From the NCBI RefSeq assembly GCF_958979055.1, contig NC_084896.1:8684501-8748500 (forward strand): a stretch of DNA of 64,000 nucleotides, in the 5' to 3' direction. The stretch is from Alnus glutinosa. Its lineage: Eukaryota > Streptophyta > Magnoliopsida > Fagales > Betulaceae. Positions 44,799 to 57,326 of this stretch are shown here, in pieces. The first letter of the stretch is position 1. Each line of letters opens with the position of its first letter. The translations under genes were made by a program, and so were the position numbers. The notes beneath the pieces are model-generated. The model searched no databases. It was given only the letters and a program-made list of their open reading frames with translations, and was not told the DNA's origin.

Positions 44799-44921
44799 CT
44801 TTGGAATGAAGAATCGAGATCTCGAAACGAAAAGGCTAAAAGGGTTGTGAGAATGAAATCGGAGCAAGCTTTCTCTCTCCTAGGGTTTGTTCTTTGTTTC
44901 CCCCTTTGGAACAAGCTATTC

Positions 44922-44968
<47 letters not shown>

Positions 44969-45000
44969 CTCTCTCCTCTCGCAGCTCGCTGAACTGTGAG
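44799..45000 (-). other. 5' UTR exon of the bZIP gene (predicted)
   Basis: On the minus strand a GT donor (AGGTATGC, 44798-44797) follows pyrimidine/purine-simple sequence. A CTTAG acceptor lies just before the start ATG (about 44281), which suggests a 5'-UTR intron of about 520 bp. The (CT)n tract at 44928-44962 would lie in this UTR as (GA)n, common in plant leaders. The transcript start is not defined. Confidence 0.5.
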
Positions 45001-45151
45001 GGTTGAATAACAAGCTGGAACAGATAAAACGTAATTTAAAAAATATAAAATGTAAAAACACGGAGCTATTTGTTATTTTACACTTTCACCCCCCACTGTT
45101 CTCTCATTTATCATTCATACCACGCCACGGTGTACTTTTCTTCCATTTTAA

Positions 45152-46236
45152 TGGTGCGTTTGGGTATTGAATTTTTAGAATTAGAATTGAATTCTTATTC
45201 TAATTGCGAAGTTCGAGGCAAAAAGTTGCGTTTAGGTGTTGAATTTTTAGATTAAAAAATATTATTTTTAATAGTAAGAAATGATTGGAAGTTTGAAAAG
45301 TTGTGTATAATGATTGGTATTTGTGAAAAGTTATGTGAAATAATGATTTAAATAATAATTATTTAATTAAAAAATAAATATTTTTTCTTTTTAAAAGAAA
45401 AAACAAAATTAAAATTAAAATTAAAAAAAAAAAAATAGAAGCAAGGGGTGGCTGCCGGTTGGCAGCCACCCCTTTGGGGGTGGCCGCGCGGCCACCCCCA
45501 GTTGTCGGGGGAGGCCGCGCGGCCACCCCCAGTGGTCGGGGGAGGCCGCGCGGCCTTCCCCAAGTGGTCGGGGGAAGGCGCACTGCCACCCCCGGCAACC
45601 TCAGGGGGTGGCGCTAGGCCAACCCCTAGATTTAAAGGTGGCCGCGCGGCCACCCCCCAGTGGTCGGGGATGGCCGCGCGACCACCCCCAGTTGTCGGGG
45701 GAGGCCGCGCGGCCACCCCCAGTTGTCGGGGGAGGCCGCGCGGCCACCCCCAGTGGTCGGGGATGGCCGCGCGGCCACCCCCAGTGGTCGGGGGAGGCCG
45801 CGCGGCCTTCCCCAAGTGGTTGGGGGTGGCGCGCTGCCACCCCCGGCAACCTCAGGGGGTGGCGCGAGGCCAACCTCAGGGGGTGGCGCGAGGCCAACCC
45901 CTAGATTTAATGGTGGCCGCGCGGCCTTCCCCAAGTGTCGGGGGTGGCGCCCCCGGCCACCTATGGTGGTGGCAGTGCGCCACCCCCTTTGAGGGGTGGC
46001 TACCAACCGGCAGCCACCCTGCCTTTTTTTTTTTTTTTTTTTAAAAAAAAAAGTTATTATTTTTTTAAAAAAATTAAAAAAAAATTATTATTATTTTTTT
46101 TAAAAAAAATAATTTATTATTATTTTATTAAGTAAATGCGGAACCCACGCACTGTGCATGGGTCCCAGTGATCATTGAAGGTAGAATTGGATTCAGAATA
46201 GAATTTAAATTCTATTCTGAATCCAAACAGATCATT
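45152..46236. mobile_element. Non-autonomous DNA transposon carrying a large GC module
   Basis: Left end tggtgcgtttgggtattgaa and right end (reverse complement) tgatctgtttggattcagaa share a tgcgtttgg-like terminus of Harbinger or hAT-related non-autonomous elements. Just inside the right end is a palindrome (gattcagaatagaattt / aaattctattctgaatc). The target duplication is not clear (TTA on both sides is possible). The interior is a 575-bp GC-rich array between A-rich and T-rich tracts. Confidence 0.5.
45445..46020. repeat. GC-rich hairpin array, about 38-bp units
   Basis: Repeated units of the form GGCCGCGCGGCC aCCCCCagtggtcGGGGg give palindromes at two scales. A larger block (ccttccccaagtggt ... 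ccggcaacctcagggggtgg ... ccctagattta) occurs twice, at about 45552-45640 and 45806-45914. The array begins and ends with the hairpin GGGTGGCTGCC/GGCAGCCACCC or a variant. The surroundings are strongly AT-rich, so this is a sharp GC island. ORFs of up to 198 codons on both strands are by-products of the repeat. Confidence 0.85.
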
Positions 46237-48169
46237 AGTATTTGTTTAGTTACAAAGTTTTAGAAGGTGCGATTTAAAATAAAAAAATAATAATAATAAT
46301 AACAATTTTAAAATTTAATAAAAATATAATTTTTAAATTTACAATTAAGCATTTAATAAAATTATGGTCTGATTTTTAAAATTGTGTGTTTTTCAAAACA
46401 TATTTTATTGTCCGAAGCGAAATGTAGATTTTTTTTCACTTTTTAAATTGTCAGTTTTTTAAACACTCTTAAACAAATACATTTTTCATGATTTTATTTA
46501 AAATGCGTGTTTTTCAAACGTATTTTATTGTCTTTAGTGAAAACGTAGATTTTTTTTACTATTTAAATTGTCATTTTTTCCAACACTCTTAAACAAAGAC
46601 ATTTTTTATGATTTTATTTAAAAACGCGTATTTTGCCTAAGAAATCGCATGCCATGATAGACAATGCAATGATTTTTCATTTAGAATTACTAGAAATAAG
46701 ATTAGTAAGCTCAATTGTTTAGAAAAACGTATAGGAAAAAATCATTCTCCGCATTAAGTTTTCATTTGATTTAAATTTAGTCGTTTATAAGTTTTGCCCA
46801 AGTTTAAATAGGTCACGCTATCACTTTACTGTCATATGTTTCATTTAACACGTCTGAATTCCAATGCAATGCCACATCAGCAAGTACAAATCGTTCATAA
46901 AAAGCCAGCATTAGAGACGAATTATCAAATGTTGAGTAAATAAATATGTAAGGGGTTGATTGATATATTAATCAAGTAAGAAAATCAATAAAATTAATTT
47001 TATGATTTCTTAACCAATTCAAATACCTTTCATGTATGATATTATATTGTATCCTTAGCATCTAATGAACACTATATATATATCAAGGGAGAAAATACTA
47101 ATAAAGAAAATATTGCTTTTGGGTATTGTCTTTTGGATGTAAAATCTTAAAGCTATTACAATATTTGCATTGCTTTGAATTATTTTTTATTATATTACAA
47201 TCTTAAAGCTAATTATAAGGGTCAATTCCCTAACCTCTACTTCACCGACACCATTTTAGTTATATTATGTTATAAAAAATAAAATAAATAAAATTTGGTT
47301 GTTTGGAAAAGGATAGATATGGTTCAACCAACTCCTAATCATTTTTCTAAAAATAATCAAATTAATATTTTAAAATTTGTTTGAGGTAATTTATTAGACT
47401 AAATGTGTGTTTGGGATTGCGATTTCGTAAATAAAGGGTGGCCGCTTCTAGGCAAACCTCATGGCTGTCGTGTGATTTTAAATCAAATAACAGAAAATGA
47501 ACCGTTTGGGAATTGCATTTTTAAAAAATACACAGAAAATTATTTTTTCAAATCGCAAGAAAGGGGGGCGCTTTTTTGAAAACGCAGAATTTTGAAAGCT
47601 AACCTGCGCTTTTGCCAAATGCTTAACTGGGTTTTTAAAAATTACTTTTTCAAATCTTACTTTTTAAAATCGCAAACTCAAATGGACCCAAAGTAGGCAA
47701 ACGATTGAATGACTAATAAACTAAAATTTTGATCGATTAGTTGAAATCCAAATCTTGTTTTTAAAAGATCACCAAATAATATTCTATTAATAAATTTATT
47801 TGGTTTCTATGATATGTCAAACATCTCTCCACCAATAAAGGGGGTGTTAGATTTGCTTTATTGCATAACAATTTTACCACTATTATTCTATTATTATTCT
47901 TTATGGATTGAAGATAAAAAGGCAAATGGCTGGGATATTATTCTATTACGAGTTGATAAATGAGTTAATTGCACGCAAAGTGTTTGCATTATGGAGCAAG
48001 TTGTCGATTGCTTCCAAATTAATGCCATTTTTTTAACAAATATATATATATATAATATATATAGAGAGAGAGAGAGAGGGAAAATAAAATAAATAAAAAT
48101 AAATAATAAAAATAAAAATTATAAAAAGTAAACTAGAAGACAACAAACTCGAAACAAATATTCTCAAAC
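46237..48169. other. AT-rich intergenic DNA with short repeats
   Basis: A degenerate tandem repeat of about 119 bp lies at 46386-46640 (gtttttcaaa-acatattttattgtc recurring at 46505). Fragments with gcgatttaaa/aaatcgca phrases (47400-47690) resemble non-autonomous transposon ends. A (TA)n-(GA)n tract is near 48041-48080. No gene. Confidence 0.45.
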
Positions 48170-48313
48170 ATGTCGGCCAGATCAATTCCATACGATGCCT
48201 GTGACATGCTCGAAGCTTCCAAACTTATAGGGCAGAGAGATTCCTTGTCTTCTCATCCTGATCATGATAAGCCTGTCCAAATTATGAAGCAAATCTTTCT
48301 TAATTTTTTTTAA
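48170..48313 (+). other. Short ORF, 47 codons, doubtful
   Basis: ATG at 48170 opens MSARSIPYDACDMLEASKLI, then GQRDSLSSHPDHDKPVQIMK and a stop at 48311-48313. The non-biased composition stands out from the AT-rich flank, so it may be a first exon or a captured fragment. No family was recognised and no downstream exon was seen. Confidence 0.2.
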
Positions 48314-49319
48314 CGAGTTGGATTTAATTTTAAATTTTTTATAAGGAAAAAAAAAAAGAGAATTTCACTTTTAACTGTATTATTTTTTCACAGCACCTAA
48401 GTCAAGTTCGGTTAAAAAAGAGTTGTAGGAGTTTTTATTTAATTAAATTTAGAGTTAAGTACACTTAAGCCCTCTAAACTATCGGCCATTTGAAAAAAAT
48501 AAAATAAAACTCACGTATTGACAAGTCACACTTGGATACATTAAACTATAATTTTGTTGTAATTAAACTATTTTTTTATCATTCTTCCCAAAATATCCCT
48601 ATTTCTCAGAAAAAAAATAAAATAAAATAAAATTTCATGTAAATTCTTTCTATACTAATTGAACCAATAGAAATTCAATTATTTTTTTAAAAGAAAATAT
48701 GGATATTTTTGGAAGAAGAACAGAAAAAAGGTTAATTGCAACAAAATTATAGATTGGTGTATCTATGGATCCGTTTAGGTTTGTGATTTCAAAAAGTGCG
48801 ATTTAAAAAAAGCAATTTGAAAAAGAGATTTTTAAAAATGCAGTTAAGCGTCTGGTAAAATCGCAGTTTGGCCTTTAAAATTTTGTGTTTTAAAAAAAAG
48901 CACATCTATTTCGTCCCTAACCACGTAACAAATAAATAAATAAATAAGGGTAGTTCAAAAAACCCTAATATGTCACAAATCAACTCAATAGCCAAATATT
49001 AATAATCTTTGCTTACTTTATTCATTAATCCAATAGGTTTATATAGAGTTACAAAGAAATATGAGAATATAAACTATTTCTCATAAAGATGTATCCTATC
49101 ACTAACACATCATAGAGATGTATCCTATGATTATCCGAGCACTAACTGCTATAAATTACGTAGGGATAACATACTATCTCTCTATTCTCTACTATTATCT
49201 ACTAGTAGAATATTAAAAGAAATAATATTCTCATTAGATAAATAACATCCATTTCCATATGACTGTAGACTCCTAACAACCTCACTGCCCATGATTTGAA
49301 AAAGCAGTTCTGTATTTTC
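48314..49319. other. AT-rich DNA with Mutator-MITE-like pieces
   Basis: 48455-48760 has phrases such as gttaagtacacttaagccct and caaaattatagattggtgta, common in Mutator-type MITEs, with one end unclear. 48775-48900 is a gcgatttaaa-type transposon end. No gene. Confidence 0.35.
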
Positions 49320-49595
49320 AAATCGTAATTTTTAAAAAATGCAATTTATAAACTATTTATTTTTTACGATTTGGTTTAAAATTGCGCTTTTTGTCTACCG
49401 AATCGCATTTGAAATCGTAATTTTTAAAAAATGTAATTTTCAAACTATTCATTTTTTACGATTTAGTTTAAAATTGCGCTTTTTGTCGACTGAATCGCAT
49501 TTGAAATCGTAATTTAAAAAAAATGCAATTTACAAACTATTCATTTTTTACGATTTGGTTTAAAATTGTACTTTTTATCTACTAAATCGTAATCT
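49320..49595. repeat. 92-bp tandem repeat, three copies
   Basis: The unit starting aaatcgtaatttttaaaaaa begins at 49320, 49412 and 49504 (period 92); a truncated fourth start is at 49584. Each unit includes ttttttacgatttggtttaa and ttgcgctttttgtc. It is probably subterminal repeat of a DNA transposon. Confidence 0.85.
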
Positions 49596-50254
49596 CAAAT
49601 GCATCATAAATGTCATACGTGTCCGTTCATTAAACTTTTTTTTTTTGACAATAATTATTAGTCTAGGGACTTAATTGTATTTAACACTTAAATTTAATTC
49701 AATCTTCTTGGTAAGATATTTTAGAGAGACCCCAAAAAGTGGGGAAGAAAAAGGGGGCTGGCTTTGGCGTATCCCGGATGAAGGAATTTCAACTCAGCGA
49801 GTCAACGTCACGACACCCTGTAAAAGAGTTGGCGATCAACTCAGTTGGGACAGCAAGACGCCAAGACCACCAAAAATATCAACTCGCCAGCTCTCCCGAT
49901 CCGTTAAAATACTTTTTGTAGAGCTGTTTAAGAGTATGAACTTAACCACAATTTATTTTAAAACTAAGTTCATTAAAAAAAATTATAAATTTAATCATTT
50001 AATTAATATTTTAACACCTATAAATATAATTGTCAACTCATTTTTATCTGATTTTAACACACTTAAGTTGGCTTTTATTGAGGGCAAGCCGGATGTCTAT
50101 GTAGTTTTTTGGCTTTCGACTGGCCGGATTGAATCAGGTAGAGTTCATGAAATGTTGCCGTTTTGTATCAAGTATATATTTGTTGTTTCCTCTTTTTTTT
50201 TCTTTTATTTTTGTGAAAATCTTGTATTTGCGCCATTTCATTTGATTTTGAGAT
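49596..50254. other. Mixed intergenic sequence
   Basis: A short stretch of even base composition (49740-49915) interrupts AT-rich DNA and gives ORFs of 60 and 193 codons in overlapping frames. No family motif was recognised, so I do not call a gene. Confidence 0.3.
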
Positions 50255-50270
50255 AAGTATATTTTGTCCT

Positions 50271-50924
50271 AGGAATCTCTTCTTTGTTATGAGGAGAGAG
50301 AAGCTCCCGTGTTTTCTTGAGAGAAAGCCCATCTTTGAAGTTGGTTTTACTAGGAGAGGGAGGCTCCATGTCTTCCTCTCCCGGTGGTAGTGTCTCTTAG
50401 CCTTTTTAGGGCTTTGGAGAGTTTTTTTGTCTGTAAAAATTTTGTTCCCCCCAGTTGTTTCGGTGGGGGTTGATGTTCACCTAGCCTTTTGGGGCTATGG
50501 TGGTTTGTGTTTTCTTTCTTTGGCTCAAGCAGGAAGGCTCAACTCTAGATGCTCAAGTTGGGGGAGTGGCCGGCTTTTTGTGTCGTCGTCGGAGTGCTTT
50601 GGCCGGTTTTCATTGTTTTTCTTCAGATTTTTGAAGCCAGATCTACGTACGTTCGCCGATTTCTGCTGCCAATCGTCGGAGTTTGGCGCGTGGCCTGCAC
50701 CTGCCAGAGAGTCCTTTGCTCTTTTGGCGCACGTGACGGCCACGCTCCGTCATTTGGTGGAGTTTCTTTATCTCTAGTCACAATGGCCAACGGGCAGTGT
50801 TTTTGCCTTCGGACATGTATGAGCTTCTCTTGTATATTTGTATTGGCCTTTTTAGGTCAAGTGTAATCCCCTACGGGACTCATCTACAGTAATGAAGTTT
50901 TCTGTTTCATTTCAAAAAATAAAA
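50271..50924 (+). mobile_element. Non-LTR retroposon with 16-bp target duplication
   Basis: The 654-bp insert is flanked by identical aagtatattttgtcct at 50255-50270 and 50925-50940, and ends ttcatttcaaaaaataaaa, a short A-rich tail. No reverse transcriptase is present. It may be the 5'-truncated 3' UTR of a LINE or a retroposed transcript. Its base composition is GC-richer than its flanks. Confidence 0.8.
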
Positions 50925-50940
50925 AAGTATATTTTGTCCT

Positions 50941-51384
50941 CCTCAACTAACATCAATGTTTTATTTAGACTCATGAACCGACAAGCGTGATGTTTAAATA
51001 TATCAAACTATTATTTTGTTCTAATTAAGCCTCTCTGAGTCTCTATCAGCGTTGACAGTCTGCCTGAATGAAAAAAAAAAAAAAAAAAAAAAAAAAGGAA
51101 AAAAAAAGTCACATTTGATTAAAGACTTTTGAAACTACCCTCGTTTTGACCTTTAAAAAAACCAAATTTTTATTTTCGTAGTGTTATAAACATTATTTTT
51201 CTTTTACCGTTTGACATGAGTTTTTATTGAAATTTTTTTAAAATAAAAAAATAAAAAAAGGAGCTATTAACAATTTCCTACGTTTATGACCATTGGTCAT
51301 TGACGAGTTTTATGATATTCCAATCTTCAAACGTTATTATTACCTTTTGTTATTAATACATGAGCTTTTAATAATAATAATAAT

Positions 51385-51416
<32 letters not shown>

Positions 51417-52480
51417 CGGATACGTTTTGACCGTTTGAAACTTTGATCAATCATTATCTTTAGAGAAAAAAAAAAACCATAAGCTTTCTCATGTCTATTA
51501 AAGAAAATCATTTCCAACCCCCCTTGTGAGAAGTACATCTATACAAAAGTATATCTTTCTTAGATTAAAAAAAAAAAAACAATATTTATACGAAAGTTCT
51601 GTAACAATAGAAAGAAAGAAATACATTTTCTTTTGCATTGCTGGCTCTCACCTCTCCATTTCATTTGTCAAACTTCTCGTATATAGTTTTTCATTTATCC
51701 TTCGTATTTGGAAGTGCGTTATTAATAAAAGTAGACACTATAGTCTATTCTTGAGAGGTTATATACGAAGAGATCCAATCGCATCTAGTTAATTAATACT
51801 CTAAGAGGTACGAAAGAAATGAAAGGTATTATAAGAAGGCAGACATAAAATTGGTCACATGCATGACACGTGACTACTTTTTCATCCAAACAAACAACCG
51901 ACTCTAACGGGAACGCTTAAATGCAACAAGTTGATAGTTTAATGCATCTTAAGTGTCACAACTGTTAGTTTGTGAGGCTTTATAAAAAATATTTGTTAGT
52001 TGATCGGGGGCTAAAGTATATTTATTCCTTTGATTTTTGTCACTCTATTGACTCTTCTCTAATCTCTCCACCATTGTTGACTCTTCTTGTTATGTGAATG
52101 TGATAAGCTAGCGTTGGATGTTTACATTCAAAGTCCTTTAATTCACATATGCTATATATCACATTAATCACTTCTTATAACTCTTCAAACAAAAGTTCTA
52201 TTACAAAATCGTTTACCAAATGTACCCAATTTTTGGCTTTAAATTTTTTTACAACATAAAAAGCAAGAATTTGTCAAAAATATACAAACCGTAATTTTTT
52301 TTTATTAAAAAATTGTGCCAAGTCAGCACAGTAGGACCCAAAAACAACCGTACTTGCTATAACATTTCTCATTTTTTATTTTTTTAAAAAAAAAAAAATA
52401 GAGAATTAAAAACCATTGTTTTAAAGACACATATCTCTCTCTCACTCTCTCTCACGTCTGCTTCCTATTTGTAGAGAAAG
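50941..52480. other. AT-rich intergenic DNA
   Basis: A-runs at about 51069-51096 and 51387-51412; 50941-51060 has Mutator-MITE-like phrases. No gene. Confidence 0.45.
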
Positions 52481-55100
52481 GAATGTTCAAAAATATCAAA
52501 GAAAGAGGATTAATAGAGCCGCACAGGGGAAAACGACGACATTTAATTTAAGACGCACAGCCGAAAGTTGATTTCCACCGCACAAAATGTTGCAAATATC
52601 TGACGTTCTGGAAGGATCGGTGGCGCTCAATCGCCTTATTTGGGCGCTCGATCGATCAGTTCTGGTGCTTGACTTTGATTTCTTCGGTCGATCTTCGTCA
52701 TTCCTAACTTGACACATTTTAGGCCTAATTTCAATGATTTTGCTCGTGTTTTACAATTAGAACCTAAAAATAAGATAAAATATTAAAACATCATATTACA
52801 ACACAAATTAAGGTTTAACATAATATCCCCAAACTTACGTAATGTTAGTCCATTAGCATTACAACAAGAAATGAAACATAAACAACTACTATAACTCTTA
52901 TTTCGTGGAAAACACGATTATATTTAGCATATGCAACAAATTTTTTAAACCCCTAAGTTTTCCTAGTGGACGAATGAAGTCTCGTGAAGTTTTAACAGTA
53001 ATGCTACCTACAAATATATATATTTTTTTGGTCATGTTATCCCTAAGAATGAAGTATCATTAAAACAATGGTTTTTAATTCATGAACAAGCTTAAATTGA
53101 CAAACTCCATTTTCAAAGTATTTCCTACATATATGGCTCAGTATCTCTAAATTCCTCATATTTCTTATTAGATGGAATAACCAAGGCATAAGCAAAATTT
53201 AATAGTATTTACAGCATTTATATGGATGTTCAATGCTTAACTCATTTACGCTTTCTAATTGACCTATGTACCTCTTTTGACGCAAACACTCAATATTTAA
53301 CGAGACAAGAGGTCTGGTTACTCAATGAAGCTAACAGTAAATTTTTTTTTTTTTATTTTATTTTTTTAACAATGCCCAGGTCAACCATCTCACAAATTAT
53401 CAAATTGCATCTAAGACACTGAAAACAAATATGTAATGTAATTTAAACTTAATTAAGCTCATACCCCACAAACTATATGCTAATGCGTGTCATGATTTCT
53501 CAATTTTGAAACAAGTGAACCCTAATAACCAAAAGTGAGCAGACTTAGAATCTCTAATTTTGTGATCATGTGTTCAAAATTTTAAATTTGTCAATGGAAA
53601 GCAAACCACAATTATAAATCAACCAAATTCTACATAATAACATAAACATTTGCAAAAAAATGTTGAAATTTTTTGGACAAAGTGTATTTCCACACCCCCA
53701 AACCTAAATCACACATTGCCCTCGACGTGTACAAAATAAAAGTATGATATCAGGGATAAATGAAAGCCTCATTGGGGATATATAGCTTATAGTATACTCT
53801 CAAACTTGGACGTAAGAACACTCATTCTGAAAAACAAAACATTACTCCAACCATGTGATAGAAATAGGCGTCATGAAATGCACATGAGAAGTGTCGGTAA
53901 AAGAATAAAGAGAACTGAAGAAAATAATAAAAAGAATTGAATATAAACAAACACAATAACAGGGAATTGAATTTTAAATTGTGCAGCCAAGAACAAAGCG
54001 ATGAAACCTCCTGGTTGTGCAGCTTAGAATTCCCTCCCTTCCTCTATATTTTGAGCAGACCCGTGAGAGAGAAAGATATATATTTTTTTTTTTAATAACT
54101 TAGTTTATTTTTAATAAACTTAGTTTTATTTCATGCATCCTTTTAGTCTATTTTTCCAGAGTAATTTATTTTATAAATACAACTTTTGTTCTTTCATTCC
54201 ATAGAGCGTGATTTCATTTTTAAGTCTATTTCCATACTACCCATAGCTTCCATCTTCTCAAAACCATTGGCTTTTCTTCTTCTACGAGAGATTTTCATTT
54301 CATTAATGAATAACTAAATTTTCATAGGGCTTTGATGGAATTCTTTTCAAGAGCTATGGCTTGATTATGTTCTCTTAGAATTTTCTTTGTATGTGTAATG
54401 ATTATATAGCATAAAGGATAGCAAAACTTTTTTTTGTCAATTGATCTTAAAGTTTATATTATTCATGAACAAAAAGTTTTATATTGTCTACGAGAATTCT
54501 TTAATTCTTGAATAAAATCAAACATTTTTTTTTTGTTATGTGATTAAGGAAACGATGGGTATGCAATGATGCTTTTTGACATAAGTTTAAGTGAGTTTGA
54601 TGAGCCATGCTAGGGAATACGAATCACTCCACATCTTTGTAGTTTAATTGTATTTCATTGTAGTGTAATTTAAATGCGTTTTCATTGTAGTTTTAGTGGA
54701 TGATTCGTGTGAAACTAAGATGTCTCATGCTTATTTCTTGAAATATGTATGCTTATTAGAGAGGTTTTATAGGGCATGCGAGGGTCACGAATCGTTTCAC
54801 AAATAGATGTTAGGTGAACGATTAGTGCGTAAAATGCTTTATCATTATTTCATAACCCAAGTATTTTCATGTCAAGGTCGTCGTATGGTTGACAACCATT
54901 TTGCACTCATATTATGCATATAAAGAGAATTCATGTGTGAAACATAAATCTGCTATTGGTATGCAGTTTGGATTAAATCAAATCCCTATATTTTCCTTTA
55001 TCTCCATTTTGATTCTCTTTAGTTTATGTTATTTTAGTTTTAAAATTAAAAATAAAAAACAATATATTTTTTGAGTTGAATTGGATAAAATCTTAAATAT
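52481..55100. mobile_element. Retroelement remnant, probably LTR type
   Basis: Phrases such as aatatccccaaacttacgta (about 52821) and ccacacccccaaacctaaat (about 53690), with cattgccctcgacgtg next to them, are typical of untranslated regions of plant Athila/Tat-type Ty3 elements read antisense. From about 54060 the sequence is LTR-like. No coding domain and no borders were found. Confidence 0.35.
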
Positions 55101-55814
55101 TTCATAAAGCAAAACAACCACCATACATTGAGGTTGGATACCCTCTCTATAGTACAAAGATTCGTTTTATTGCAAGTGGTTATAAATTTAAAATCCACGT
55201 GTTATCGAAACACACAAGTTTCGGTCACATCAGAATGATTTTTCGAACATGCAACAAGATAAATTGTTAGGTTCTGAGGGAATCTAAAACTTATATTATG
55301 AAAGGAACGTAGACATTTTCAAACACAAGGTTTGAGATTAATTTTTGCTTACCTCTTTATTTATTGGTCACCCTTTAAATAGGGGACTACATAACTACAT
55401 AACTCAAACTGAATCAAACTAAAAGACTTGACGATAAACTCATACTCTAACTTGGAGATAAACTCCTACAAGGAACAATAGAAACTTATTATTAAATGAC
55501 TTATGCACTATAGTGTTATAAATAATTAAAAGACTTACTTAGATAAATAACTACAACTATCCTTATTTAATTAAACTACTCATACTCTAAGATAAGCTAG
55601 AGCCAAGATAACTTTTCATAAGCCAAGATAACTTTTCATGAGATATTCTGTCTTTATAAAGTCCTCTGGCACAGATGAAGATTTGAGATGAAGATTCTAA
55701 TTCTTCCACACAAATGAGGATTTGTTCTTCGTCTTAAGATATGTTCTTTGTCTTCGTCTTCGATGAAGAACAAACCTGAATAGATTTGTGTTCTTTCAAC
55801 CCAAAAACAAGTGC

Positions 55815-55852
<38 letters not shown>

Positions 55853-56068
55853 CACAAAAAGGACCATAAATTCCTTCTCACTTCTAAATTATCCATTTTT
55901 TAAAAAACACAATCCCAAACAATTCATTCTCTACTTTCTTTCTTTTCTTTTTTTTCTTTTTTGTCATTGTCTTAAACACACCCTAAGACTAGACAGAATA
56001 CTACAAACCTACGAGGCCACGACGTGTGAGTGAACGCGTGCTGTGGAGTTATGTCATGCCCGCAAGAA
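55101..56068. other. Repeat-like intergenic DNA
   Basis: 55260-55660 resembles an antisense LTR (aaataggggactacataact). An A-34 run lies at about 55817-55850. No gene. Confidence 0.3.
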
Positions 56069-56937
56069 TACCCTCCTCATGAATCTACAACCCTCACACA
56101 TCTAGAATTACAAATAATTGTTTCTCCTCTTAAAATAACAAGTCTTAATGTTTATTACTCCGTCTTTATCTTCATTTAATGATTCTCCTTTATATTATGT
56201 TTTTGAATTATTTTCTCTTAATGATTCTCCTTTATATTACTCCGTCTTTATCTTCACTTCCTCTTTGAATCAACGAAGATGATGAGTATTATGAAAGATA
56301 ATTTAAGATAATGATTTAACAAAATAATTCAAAAACATAATATAAAGGAGAATCATTTAGTGAAGATAAAGACGGAGTAATAAACATTCTTACTTGTTAT
56401 ATTGATTCAAAGAGGAAGTAGATACAAGATTCAAAGCCTTGATGCAGAGGTTGAAGATACAAGGAAAGAAAAGGAAAGGAAAGATAATATTGAATACAAA
56501 GGATAGAAAGGTTAAGGACGATAGGCACTCAGGTTCTCTTAGAATACCTCTCAAACGGTTTCTGCCTTCTAACATATCATTACAATTTGCTGATTATTAT
56601 ATTGATTCTTGATTTTTAATTCTTCTTTTTTCATCAAGATTTATTATACATGTATTTGTAAAATTATTTTGCTGTATGATATTATTATCATCACTAGGAC
56701 TAACTTTTTTAAGAGGAGTAACTAATTGTGATTCTTTATGTATAATACTTAATGATTCATTAAGAGTATATTCTTTATGAATAATTTCATTAGGTAAAAG
56801 ATTTTTATCAAAATTATTTTGTTGTATAATATTATTCATATTTTTATTATCATCATTAAGACTTGTTATTTTAAGAGGAGAAACAATTATTTGTAATTCT
56901 AGATGTGTGAGGGTTGTAGATTTATGAGGAGGGCTAA
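56069..56937. repeat. Two nested large inverted repeats
   Basis: Outer arms of about 85 bp: 56069-56153 (ccctcctcatgaatctacaa ... aacaagtcttaatg) against 56853-56937. Inner arms of about 75 bp: 56148-56220 (tttattactccgtctttatc ... attatgtttttgaatta) against 56323-56398. The outer pair is nearly perfect. Confidence 0.85.
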
Positions 56938-57326
56938 AAGAAAAGGAAAACTACAAATATGAATAGTAATAAATATTCTGCATATCTTTTTAAACAGTAA
57001 AAGTAACAATAATTCAATATTCCGCATGTCTTCTGAATAGTAAGGCAGCAATAATTCTGAGTCTTTGGCTGCAATAATTATGAGTCTTCTGAGCAGCATT
57101 TGTCTTTTGTGTCGGCTGATACAGTAAAGCTGATAATGATTCATAAAGTCTTTGTCTTTTACGTCGGCTGATACAGTAAAACTGATAATGATTCATAAAG
57201 TCTGGTTCATAAAGTCTTCATCTTCATAAATGCTTCTTAAAAGTCTTCCTGTCATCATTCTGTCATAATGTATCTTCACGAAGTCTTCATGCCATAATGC
57301 TTCTTCATATAATACAATTCTGTCCG
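56938..57326 (-). repeat. Short repeats, minus-strand tcataaagtctt type
   Basis: cggctgatacagtaaarctg and gataatgattcataaagtct occur twice (about 57113-57153 and 57165-57207), followed by degenerate aagtcttc units. This leads into the zinc-knuckle ORF, on the 3' side of that ORF. Confidence 0.6.

Noticed and set aside
45363..46044. Several overlapping ORFs of 98-198 codons on both strands
   Set aside because: They are products of the GC-rich repeat array: low-complexity ARPPP/GGGRAA peptides, open on both strands and in several frames, with no start context or splice signals.
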